Assembly (NCBI GenBank): GCA_018806915.1
Contig: JAGKQI010000100.1
Span: 496,001-560,000, forward strand
DNA length: 64,000 bases
Direction: 5' to 3'
From: Phytophthora colocasiae
Taxonomy: Eukaryota > Oomycota > Peronosporomycetes > Peronosporales > Peronosporaceae
The notes below the pieces were generated by a model. It saw only the letters and a list, made by a program, of their open reading frames with translations. It did not search any database and had not been told where the DNA came from. Below are positions 34,205-43,909 of the stretch, one piece after another (position 1 is the first letter of the stretch; each line of letters begins with the position of its first letter). Made by a program: the position numbers and the translations under genes.

Positions 34205-34317
34205 TCGGTTGCCGACCCTTCGAAATGGCTACACGTCGAAGGGAGCGTTTTGCTACCTTCCGTTTTCGATTGTCTTGAGTTTGTATAGTATACAAAGTCA
34301 CTGTGTTCGCGAACGGG
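34205..34317 (-). repeat. Right piggyBac-type terminal and subterminal repeat
   Basis: Read inward on the minus strand it begins CCCGTTCGCGAACACAG after TTAA, then AGGTAGCAAAACGCTCCC and TCGAAGGGTCGG, in the same order as the left end. Between here and the transposase start (about 33919) there is only A/T-rich sequence, presumably promoter and leader. Confidence 0.75.
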
Positions 34318-34321
34318 TTAA

Positions 34322-34810
34322 CAGTTATCGGACTTCTCGCTTTGCTAACTAAGACTTAAGATATTAAAACTGGAAATCACTTGACCATCACGTACGAGGG
34401 ATCCAAATTCGATGTTTAGGGGGAGGTAAAACTTCAGCAGGCGGTGGTTCCAAACCAAGTTGTCGAACGACTTCGACGACTACGGTCTCATCAACACCAA
34501 TCTTTTCCGCATGAGAGTAGATGAATTGACAGTCTGCGGAAGGAACCTAGCACCACTTGTGTGCTTGGTCTCTCAACTCGTGTTTCACGAAAGTGTATAT
34601 CATTTCGGAGTCTCCACGTTGCGTGAAAAACAATTGCAGTGTGGACTCGCCCAAGAACGAGGAGAGTCTTGTGCCTCTGTCTCCATTCTAGCTTAAGATC
34701 GCTCGGTTTCGTAAATAGTAGTAGCCGCCAATCCAATGCCGCAGAAAATTTTTGACTCCATGGAGCCCACAGAGATTGCCACATCTCTTCAAGCGCTGCA
34801 CAGTCGTCCT
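34322..34810 (-). mobile_element. LINE 3' fragment, unit 1 right part (inverted)
   Basis: Minus-strand frame with 'CAALEEMWQSLWAPWSQKF' and 'TAIVFHATWRLRNDIHF', the same LINE as at 1340-1740. It is inverted relative to unit 0 and begins at the right edge of the piggyBac insertion (TTAAcagttatcgg). At about 34800 it rejoins unit order ('gcacagtcgtcct'). Confidence 0.7.
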
Positions 34811-34862
34811 GGAAAAGGCAAAAGCCATCAATCTTGTCAGTTGGTGACAAGATTGAAAGCTT

Positions 34863-35093
34863 TTGGCAGCACCATTTTCCATCGAGAAATGCAGGCTAGT
34901 CCGTACCCTGCTGCTCATGTTGGTTCGAGCATATCCTCGCACTGTACTTAGACAACTGAGAGATGATTCCGCTGGACATGCCTGCTTGATGGGATCGGCG
35001 CGCCTACTGGACCGGATCTGGCAGAATTGTGATCCCAGCACAGACGCACAAGATATTGAGATTTGTATCTGTAAAAATGAGGTGAGTGGTTGA
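34863..35093 (+). pseudogene. Ankyrin-I-type 5' relic, unit 1
   Basis: Near-identical copy of 1973-2203, with 'ACLMGSARLLDRIWQNCDP'. No repeats follow. Confidence 0.6.
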
Positions 35094-35172
35094 AGTTTAG
35101 TTGTCAAACGAGTGAGATTTGGCGGTCACTTGGTTCGTCACTTCCGAATTGGACCGCAAGACATCGATAAGG

Positions 35173-36217
35173 ATGAACAACCACAAGTATATGGACGCAT
35201 TCGACCATGACATCGTGAAGCGGAAGGCAGATTTCCAGCACACAGTGGCTCAAGTGTACGTAAGAGGCCCATTTCTAATGTCAACAGTAGATCCTCATTT
35301 TTGTGTCATGTAGGCGGACTTTGATGCAGGAGCTCCATCTCGATGCCATAGTGTTGAGTCTTTCAGCCAATTTTGCATGGATCACAAGTGGTGCCCGAAA
35401 CTACGTCTTCATGGCCACGGAGACGGGTGCAGGCTCGATCTACGTGGACGTCAGTCGTGTGGTAGTACTCACCAACGAGATCGAAGGGCACAAGTTACTC
35501 AACGAAGAGATGAGAGACCCGGAAGACGCTGTAACTATCGTACAAGATCCGTGGTACGATCAACGCAGTCACTTCACCGTTGCCAAGGAGCTTTCTAACA
35601 GCGATCAAGTTGCTGTGGACGCTGCTGATCCCACACTTGCTGGCCGTTTGGCTGAACTTCGTTCTACCTTGACGCAATACGAGATGGAGGTGTTCCGTTC
35701 TCTTGGAAAAGATTGTGGAGAAATCATCGGAGAAGTCGCACGTGCCGTTCGCCCTACCATGAGTGAATGGGAAATCACTGGTAAATTGTCCGACAAGATG
35801 TGGTCTCGTGGAATCACCCCCGTTGTGATGCTTGTGGCAGCGGACGAGCGCGTTGATGCCATTCGTCACCCGTTACCGACACAAAAGCGCGTGAAGAACA
35901 AGGCAATGCTGGTCATCTGCGGATCGAGGGCTGGTTTGATCGCCTCCACCACTCGTCTCGTGTATCTCACCACGACTCCAAATGACTCAATCCCGGACGA
36001 ATTACTGCGTCGACATAAAGCTGCTACGTACGTGGATGCAGTTCTCATCGCCAATACTCGAAACACTGGCACGAGAGCTGGAGAGATGCTCAAATTGGCA
36101 CAAGAAGCGTACGCGGAGAAAGGGTACGATGGAGAGTGGAAATTTCATCATCAGGGAGGCTGCGCTGTCTACAAAAGCCGCGAATGGGTGGCAAACCCGA
36201 CAGCCAGCCGGATGTGA
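35173..36217 (+). pseudogene. M24-fold protein, C-terminally truncated at the duplication junction (unit 1)
   Basis: Exons 35173-35255 and 35314-36217 with a 58-bp intron, the same structure as the full gene at 49307. The reading frame is clean but leaves homology at 'WVANPT' (about 36201) and ends five codons into the linker ('ASRM' then stop), giving about 328 residues instead of 392. The lost part is the C-terminal piece of the fold with 'GTKSEDTVL'. It may still be transcribed; the product is probably unstable. Confidence 0.8.
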
Positions 36218-36374
36218 ATTTTGCCGCGTTCCGTCCAGTCAAAACCGTCGAACTCCAATTGCTGCTTGGTCGTGGTTCGTCTACAGGCCTTTCGCTATCA
36301 CGTTCGACTCGTCGCATTTTTCGACTGTCACATGTGGGCTGGCGTCCTATCCGATGTGGTGCCGGAGCAAAGCT

Positions 36375-37403
36375 TCACGGTATCACGTGCAAATGTCCGT
36401 ACGCAGTAGCTTCGACCATCATCCGTTCAGGTTTACAAGCTAGGTCAGCCTCGCATAGATACTCCAGAATGTGCAGGTGGCCCTGGTGAATAGCGTAAGT
36501 TGCTGCGAAGTGAGGGTACGATACTCCGCCACGCTCTAAAAGATACTCCACTACATCCAAATGACCACCACCACATGCTGCTTGCACGGCTTCTCGTTCT
36601 CCTTTTACGGTCTCATTCTCTACAAGCCACTGCACCATATCCAACCGCCCAATCTTTGCTGCTTCCTCTAAGGCTCTGTCTGATTCTCCACCAAAACATT
36701 GCTCAGAGATCCACTGTAACATTTCCATGTGACCCCCAATAGCAGCATCGTTTATAGATGGAGGAGGAAGCAAGATCTCTGCTTCGTAAACTACATCGAG
36801 AAGCCATTGGACTAAGTTCATGTCGCCTTGCCGCACAGCAGACGACATCACATTATCCAAGTTCCTCGGAGCGTCAGGTGTGTTTTCATATAACCACTGA
36901 GCCATTTCTCCGTGCCCATATCTGATAGCAATCTCCATATCATCTCGGCCCCAAAGAATCACATTCCTTCCATCATCCACGTTAGGGCGACCATACTCGA
37001 ATAAATACTGCAGTACTTCCATCCGTCCATGACGAGCTGCTTCTTCCACCACCTTTTCATCCGCTGTACAACCAGAAAAATGTTCTATAACCCATTTCAC
37101 AAAATTCAAATCTCCATACTCCACCACCGCCCGTAGAGACTTCGTGAACTGGAAGCGGTAATAATGACTATCGGTGCGCAGATATCGGCAGAGAGACCAG
37201 TTTGTACCCTTTTCCATTGCAGGGTCACTGTTGTGCCAGATCCGGTCCAGTAGACACGTCGACCCCACCAAGCAGGCTTTGTCCAGTGGAATCAACACCG
37301 AACCATCCAGGAACGAAGAAATGAGGATACCGATATGACCCAATGCTGCGATGGCAGGAAACGGCTTCAGCGCGAGCTGGACGGCTGTCAACGTAGCTGA
37401 CAT
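36375..37403 (-). pseudogene. Ankyrin-repeat protein I, truncated copy (about 340 aa)
   Basis: Starts at an ATG at 37403 and is nearly identical to the first 340 residues of the 571-residue copy at 2980-4695. At about 36395, after 'ATAYGHLHVI', a deletion joins it to the linker and it stops at once. About 230 residues of repeats are missing. The remaining frame is open, so a short protein is possible. Confidence 0.75.
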
Positions 37404-37602
37404 TATCCGACAGATATCTCTCTTTTTCTTACTTGATCTATTTCAGAAAATTAATTAGTGGTGTTGAGCATTTCCAGAAATATTTAAATTGAAACAATTT
37501 TCGACGGAAATAATTGTCTGGTACAGTATTACGCAACCTAAATATTCTAAATAGGAGGTTATTCCTGCTCGAACTTCTCTCTCATTTGTCATTTTTACTC
37601 TA

Positions 37603-39400
37603 CCAAATTCCCTCTGGCTAACGATTTCCCCTCACTAGCGATGGCAGCTCCACTTCCTGAGCAACACAAGCAAGTACGCACAACCTTCACCAACGCTCAA
37701 CGTCTCGAAATCTGCGCCTACAAAGAGCAGAATCCCAGTGTCACACAGAGTCAATTGGCCACTTGGGCCCAAGAGACCTTCGAACTGCCACGCAAACCGT
37801 CGCAAGCCATGATCTCCAAACTCCTCAAAAGGAAACTCGATCTGGAGAATATGACTACTGAGGAGTTGGTCTGCAAGTCACGCCGTACCGTGCGGTTCCC
37901 GAAACTGGACGCTGCACTTGCTCGATGGGTTGCATTCTGTGAAGAGAGTGGGGTCCCAGTGACGGGGGAATCCATCCGAGTGAAGGCCGCGAGGTTCGCG
38001 GAGATTCTGGAAATTGATACCCCCTTGACTTTCTCGAACGGATGGCTGTACAAATTCAACGAACGTCACGGCTTCGGCGGCCAACGAGCTACGAAAGACA
38101 GCAAAGAGTCTATGGAACAAGCAGTGGGTGATGTCCTGCAACGACTACGGGACTTCGAGCCGAGAGATATTTTCAGTATGGACGAAACGGGGTTGTTGTT
38201 TACGATGTTCCCAGACCGCAACAGGACGTGGGGGGCCAAACGCTTGACCATCGGGCTGACGTGTAATAGTGACGGGTCGGAGAAGTTGCCACCGCTTTTC
38301 ATCGGTAAAGCGGAGAAACCGAGAGGGTTCACGAACTCAACCGCGTTGGAAATGAACTATTTTCACAATGCCAACGGGTTGATGACGCGTGAGATCTTCT
38401 CCAAGTGGCTGAAGGACGTGGATTCCAGATTCGGAGAGCAGCAGCGAAAGTGTTTATTGGTCGTGGATAGTGTGGCTGTTCATGCTGGTTTTGACGCTGG
38501 AGGACTGAGTAACGTTGAGGTGATTTTTCTTCCACCTGGAACTCCAGTCAGCTTCCAGCCACTAGCAGCTGGAATCGTTCCTGCTTTCAAGAAACGTTAC
38601 CGACGACGACAGATCCAACATGCGCTGGACCAACTGGATGCAGATGCAGACGTGAACACTGTCGCGAGGTTTGATAGTGTGGGTGTGAAGCAGGCGATGT
38701 CGTGGTGTATCGAGTGCTGGAACGCAGTGCCGTCTTCACTAATCAGAAGCTCTTGGCATGAGGCTGGTTTGGTACCTACAGAGAACGTCGATATCGAATA
38801 TCGCAGAGAGGAGGACGCTATCTCGGAAGAACTATCTCTGATGCTATCGTGGCTGCATGTGGCGCATCCACTGACGGTGGAGGACCTCGTGAGTTTACCA
38901 GAAGAGAGTGTGATCATGGATGTTCCGACGGACGAAGATTTCTGTACCTTTGTGGAGTCTGTGAGGGTGGCCAGTCAACAGCCAGTTCCTAAAGCAGCAG
39001 TGGTTGATGGAGGTTTGAGTGTAGAGGAACTGAAGGAACATCTCAAGTGGATCGCCAAACTGCTCATTTATGCTGACGAGAAAGGAGTATCAGCAGAATC
39101 AGTGAGTGGCATGCGTGTTCTGCAACGAGACTTCCGAGACAAACTCAATAAGAAACAGATTGGGAGGAACTAACAAGAGGGATGTATCACATGTGATGTA
39201 ATGAGAAGCTTGTAAGCTTTACAGTGTAAAGCATACTGAGTTCCTTGGGTTGAAACATCCTTTGTAGTTGTTATCTCGTCCGACCTAGATCATCGCAGTA
39301 GCTGTGGAGCATGATCCTAGCCATAGGACATAACTGCAAAGTGCCCATGGTCAACAGTATAATTGCTGTGTGGGGAAATCGTTAGCCAGAGGGAATTTGG
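37603..39400 (+). mobile_element. pogo/Tigger-type DNA transposon, unit 2 copy
   Basis: Inverted repeats at 37603-37635 and 39368-39400, with one mismatch in the right repeat (GTGTGGGG for GTGAGGGG). Left flank TA, right flank CG. Same relative position as the unit 1 copy, so it was duplicated with the segment and not separately inserted. Confidence 0.9.
37641..39173 (+). CDS. pogo/Tigger transposase, unit 2 copy (510 aa)
   Basis: Uninterrupted and the same length as the copy at 4937, with about a dozen amino-acid differences. It has the same domain order: N-terminal helix-turn-helix, CENP-B-type DNA-binding region, DDE core. The first two Asp residues are present ('SMDETGL', 'VVDSVAVH'). 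The third position again reads 'QPLAAG' in place of 'QPLDQG'. The shared substitution predates the segmental duplication. Two full frames surviving after loss of a catalytic residue may reflect recency, or selection on DNA binding. Confidence 0.9.
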   Translation: MAAPLPEQHKQVRTTFTNAQRLEICAYKEQNPSVTQSQLATWAQETFELPRKPSQAMISKLLKRKLDLENMTTEELVCKSRRTVRFPKLDAALARWVAFCEESGVPVTGESIRVKAARFAEILEIDTPLTFSNGWLYKFNERHGFGGQRATKDSKESMEQAVGDVLQRLRDFEPRDIFSMDETGLLFTMFPDRNRTWGAKRLTIGLTCNSDGSEKLPPLFIGKAEKPRGFTNSTALEMNYFHNANGLMTREIFSKWLKDVDSRFGEQQRKCLLVVDSVAVHAGFDAGGLSNVEVIFLPPGTPVSFQPLAAGIVPAFKKRYRRRQIQHALDQLDADADVNTVARFDSVGVKQAMSWCIECWNAVPSSLIRSSWHEAGLVPTENVDIEYRREEDAISEELSLMLSWLHVAHPLTVEDLVSLPEESVIMDVPTDEDFCTFVESVRVASQQPVPKAAVVDGGLSVEELKEHLKWIAKLLIYADEKGVSAESVSGMRVLQRDFRDKLNKKQIGRN

Positions 39401-39831
39401 CGAGGTTTTCTTATGCAACCAACCAAACAAAAACCTCCTCTGAGCTTTGTATTAGGAGCAAAGTAAAAAACTACAACAATGACACAAGATGCTTAGCAAC
39501 TCTAAAAGCCTTTGAAGAAAATTTTCGCGCATATGCAGGAAAGCAGCAATATAATGCTTGTTTGCCTTCGCGAGAGCCCGACCCAAATGCCGGAACTTCC
39601 TTAGTGGCACCAATAATATTCATGTAGGCTGTAATCTATTGAACAATACTAGTATTGTATAATAGTAGTATTGTTGCCTTCTGCTAAAGTTGGATATCTA
39701 CTACAAGTTTTGCAAACGGAAGACCATAAAATACTTCGGAGCGTCCATTTCATTGGTACAGCGAACATCAAGCAGGAGGAAACAACCAAAGTAAACTTTT
39801 TTTTTATTTTTTCGGGAGATAGTGTCGATCT
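39401..39831. other. Pogo-ankyrin II interval, unit 2, no gene
   Basis: Equivalent to 6703-7032 but longer. It includes a short palindromic stretch around 39650 ('caatactagtattg') and a T-run before the ankyrin II stop codon. No gene seen. Confidence 0.6.
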
Positions 39832-41799
39832 CTACAAATCAATTCGATTAAAACTGCTGAACCAGTAGCCATCAGCAAATAAGGGTTCCGCAACACTCAG
39901 CTCGAACTCGTGCCGGTGGTGAACGTACGCCCATTCCGCAAACTCGAATCGCTTATTATGTGTAGCAACAAGAGCCTTCTTCAGAGTCTCAATTGAGTAG
40001 CACTCACGACAATTCTGGTACAAAAACCACAAAACACCAAAGTGGGAACAGTACGCTAGCACGACGTTTGCACAATCCACTGCAGTAATTCGACAAAGCT
40101 CAGGTTGACGAGAATAAAGCCACTCAAGTACTTCCAAGTTGCCCATACGAACTGCACCGCGTATGGCTTTGTCCGTAAACCCTTCTGTCCTGTTTTGGTC
40201 GAGCCACTTTAGCACTGCAAGGTGGTTGTTTTGTGCTGCTTTATCCATCGCCTCCGTGGTGCAGCCCTCCGATCGATTCGCGTGTAGCCATTTCACCACA
40301 TCGAGGTTTCCATTTCTAGCAGCAAAATCCATGGCGTCAGTTGTACAACCCTCCGTTCTTTTGAAATGAAGCCACTTCACCACGTTAAGATGACCATTTC
40401 CAACCGCATCATTCATAGCATCGGTTGTACAACCTTCCAATCTATTGAAATGTAGCCACTTTACCATGTCGAGGTCACCTTTCCTCGCAGCCCCATCCAT
40501 TGCTCTTATTGTGCAACTTGCACTGGTGTTCTCATGAAACCATTGAACCACATCTAAATGACCTTCGATAGCTGCTTCAGTCATAGTATCATCGTAGCAT
40601 CCTTCTCTACAATTTTCATGAAGCCACTTCACGACATCCAGGTGGCCGTTTATCGCTGCACGATACATCGTAACCCTACTGCAGCTGTGCGGGGTATTTT
40701 CGTGTAGCCACCTCACGGTATCGAGGAATCCATACTTTGCGGCACAGTCTATGGCGTTATACGTTGAGAATCCTGCGGCTACGAGGCACTTTACAATATC
40801 AAGATGACCATTTGTTGCAGCTGCACCAACAGCTCCTGATGAAGAAATGCTTCCAATGGACGAAAGCAGTAAGCGAATAATATCCAGGTGGCCATTTCCA
40901 GCAGCACTTGAATATGCACAACGAACGTCGCACATTTGCAGGTAGTGGTGAATCAACCAAGTGAGAGTGGTGAAATGTCCACGAGATGCTGCCATAGAAA
41001 CATCAATCTTCACTGATGGAATTTGCTGTAGTTCTGTAGGGAAAAGCTTCTGAAGTAAAGCTTTTCGATCCGATATGCCCATAATCCACTGTAGTACATG
41101 AAGGTGACCGTAATTGGTAGCAACCTGCACAACTCCAACCAAATCCACTTCTTCCAGTGCATAACGAGGGTTCTGATCAGTGTTCCTCTCAATCAGTAAG
41201 TTGCAAGCCCATTTAACCATTGGCAAGTCTCCTTTTTCAGCTGCTGCCTGCGCCCACCCTGCGATGTCATCCGCAGAGGCGGTCGGTAGCCTCTTTTGTA
41301 ACCATTTCGCCAATTCAAACTGCCCTTGTAAAATAGCTATACGAACAATATAAGGATCCCACTGGACATGGCAGTCGCACTCAAGTAGCCACTTTACAAT
41401 GTCGGATAGACCACGTTTTGTAGCAGCTATAACTAGTTGTTTCCCAACACAGCCGTTTCGAAAGTGTTTTGTCAATAGTTAAACCATTTTCAAGTTCTCC
41501 ACCTCCACCGTCTTGCTCAAACATTTCTTAAACTGCCATTGTCGAAAGTCAGATCGATGCCAAAAACCGTTGGATGGGTTAGCAGCTTTCTGTCTTGCAA
41601 GAAGTCGTTCAACTAGATGATGGAAGTTGGACGCGCAGGCTTCGGTAAGAGTCCATTTCCAGGAGCCATCGAGAAATTCAACAAGTTTGGCAACAATATG
41701 AGGCACACACAGTATATCGGGACCATTTTGAACTACCACTCGTACACAGGTTAGCGGTGCCGCAGGATTTATTCGGCTTCGCTTGTTTCTTCCAGTCAT
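39832..41799 (-). pseudogene. Ankyrin-repeat protein II, copy C, full length with one nonsense codon
   Basis: ATG at 41799 ('TGRNKRSRINP'), through 'VPHIVAKLVEFLDG', to an in-frame TAA at about 41476-41478, where copies A and B have CAA (Gln, in 'KMVQLLTKHF'). After that the frame is open for 547 codons to 39832, with about a dozen ankyrin-type repeats ('GHLDVVKWLHENCREGC', 'GNLDVVKWLHANRSEGC') and the family tail 'AEWAYVHHRHEFELS'. It is the best template for the intact protein of roughly 655 residues. A C-to-T change on the coding strand explains the stop. Confidence 0.85.
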
Positions 41800-42248
41800 C
41801 GTCTCAAATGGAGTTGTCTGATAGGAATCGTGAAGGTTGGCATATGAATTCTGAGTGATATTGCATTCTTGGAATGCTGATCCTTTCTTCGAAAAGAAGC
41901 CAGATTTCTGACTGAAGCTAGTAGACACCTATCGATAATCGTTCTTGAAGGACTTGAAGTGATCTTGTGGTTCATTTCTGAATTTGTGACCCAGCCAGCA
42001 TGACGCCCAGGGTTTGGTAATTTTCCGTAACTATTGCCGATATTGGCAATGTCATATTGCCATAATTTATTGCTCCTCAACCCCAATAACATGCAATTTT
42101 TTATACAGGTCAATCTTGGCTATAGCCAAATGTCGTTGACATGTGTGGTTGTTTTTGGCAATGGATGGTAGCGAGAACTATCGCCAAACCGGTTGTGTGG
42201 CCACGTTTGCACACAGGGCACACGGGTTATTACAGTTGCTTGTCATTA

Positions 42249-43053
42249 GAGGTTTTTAGCAGAACCGTTCCTGTTCAGACTTGTCAATCATCTGTCAGCA
42301 CAACTGACAAGTTTCCGTAACTAACTTTAGCAGAACTGTCCTGCTTCTTCGTGACCTGATGTCGACGGTGCTTAAAATTAGCTGGGTTCTACCAACGTTT
42401 TACTCACATTCAGTAATTAAATGCAGGCGACCAAGATGGTAGTAGAAGAAGCCATCGTGAGGCGAGCACTTCGAGCAGAAGACTACGAGTCGACCTCCAG
42501 CGTATCCGACAGAGAGGATATAGACGATGTTGCGTCATCCAAGTCGACACCCAGCAAACCGCGTAGAACGAAGCGTAAGAACGCTTTCCAACAAGACGTC
42601 GAGGGGCAAGAAAAACGTTTACGCGCCGATATGTGGTGCTTCTCAAATCGGAACTTTTTCGCGCATTGGCAGTATTAAAGTTGATAAGCATCCTACGCGC
42701 TAAAGTCAGTTGACGCACGACCTGGAGCATGTCGCTCTCGTAACCTTCCTCTATTGCCAACATGACGGGCAGTGTACTCTTGTTATCGAGCTGTTAGGAA
42801 ATTGAGGTTAGCAAAGTTCTTCAGTACCCGAATGTCTCTCCCGAAAGTCTTCTAATCCACCTAAAGTTTAGCGCGCCAGGAGAACGAGTTAGCTCACTGT
42901 ACAATGATGAGCAAGAACAGCATTTTGTTGTTCAAATGGTGTGTTCAAAGCTACCTACCTGTTCACACTTGTCAGTTCCACGATGAGGTTAGGCGTAAAA
43001 CCCGTATGGTCAACAGACTTTTCGTGAATACACAGTTCTGCTAAAAACCTCTA
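42249..43053. mobile_element. Small inverted-repeat element nested in the hAT left arm
   Basis: Starts AGAGGTTTTTAGCAGAACCG and ends with the inverted form (acagttctgctaaaaacctct), about 21 bp, flanked by ATT on both sides. Inside is a plus-strand frame of 85 codons (42421-42678, acidic then basic) that I do not recognise. The interval 43054-43909 after it shows no gene apart from the leader of the transposase frame. Confidence 0.5.
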
Positions 43054-43909
43054 TTTCCTAACTGAATTATATTATATCAGTTGATTTGTGTGATGTCGAG
43101 GAATTCGGACTATGACTTGTGTGTGTTGGTTGGAGAGGTTGGACGCGGTGGGAGGGTTCTCGAGGTAACCCCCTCCTGAATCCAGGCGCATCGACAGCAA
43201 CCAACTCGTTCAAAAACTCATGAGAAAAGACGACATAGTGTCACATAATAATAATAGGTCACATGAATAATATTCATGTCCTACTGACTTGGTTGACATT
43301 GTCGAAAAATGTGGCAATAACTCAATAATTTATTGGCTTGGATGAAGGCCTCCAATCCGTATGATATTGTATTTTTCCCACACCTTGAACAAACCAAACC
43401 GAGGAAAGCGCTGAAATTTGGTTTGAACGTTACTTCCCCGTTGTTCTGAACCAAAACAAGTAGGTTTCGTGGTTTGGCTATGAAACCCATCCTGACTTCA
43501 AACCTGAACGGAGGTTTGGAGTTTCAGGTTTGGAGTTACGGCTTTAAGTTGTAACAACGAGAGCACCTATTGGCTACTGTTCTTATCGAAGATATGAAAC
43601 GCGAAACGACTCAAAGATCTTTCCAGAGCACTCGGCTCTGATCTCAGCTCACACTACATTTTGCAGTGCCCCCCCCAACTCAAGCCCCTACAACAGTTTC
43701 GCTACTATCGCGTTGTAGGCCCAACATCTTCTGTATCAACCCTCAAAACAACAATTCAGCGTCTACTCCGCCTTCACCGTTCACAAGAACGGAGTCAACG
43801 CTCTCGAGAAGAAGATGCTGACATCGGTCCTGTGGGTAGTACCCAGCAACCAGGTCATCCAGTACAGACAGTAGGGTCGGGGCCACTCACAGCACTCGTG
43901 GAGACGGCA

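Larger units (their letters stand above)
15092..34317. mobile_element. 19.2-kb piggyBac-bounded segment inserted at TTAA
   Basis: TTAA lies at 15088-15091 and 34318-34321. The left flank (agttagaagaagaaat, then tagttga) and the right flank (cagttatcgg) are contiguous across TTAA at 1855-1858 in unit 0, read on the opposite strand. Both ends begin CCC..TCGCGAACA and share a subterminal block (AGGTAGCAAAA, then TCGAAGGGTCG), as expected for piggyBac termini. A piggyBac transposase relic reads inward from the right end. Inside are host-like gene fragments, an unrecognised gene and repeats. Whether all 19 kb moved at once or a smaller element was later filled cannot be decided from one copy. Confidence 0.75.
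2621..36201. repeat. Segmental tandem duplication, unit 1
   Basis: The unit starts at the linker after the truncated M24 relic and ends at the same M24 codon about 33.6 kb later. Removing the Copia element and the 19.2-kb piggyBac-bounded segment leaves roughly 9.4 kb. Order: linker, ankyrin I, pogo element, ankyrin II, membrane relic, LINE, ankyrin 5' relic, truncated M24. Most of it aligns almost base for base with unit 2. Confidence 0.85.
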
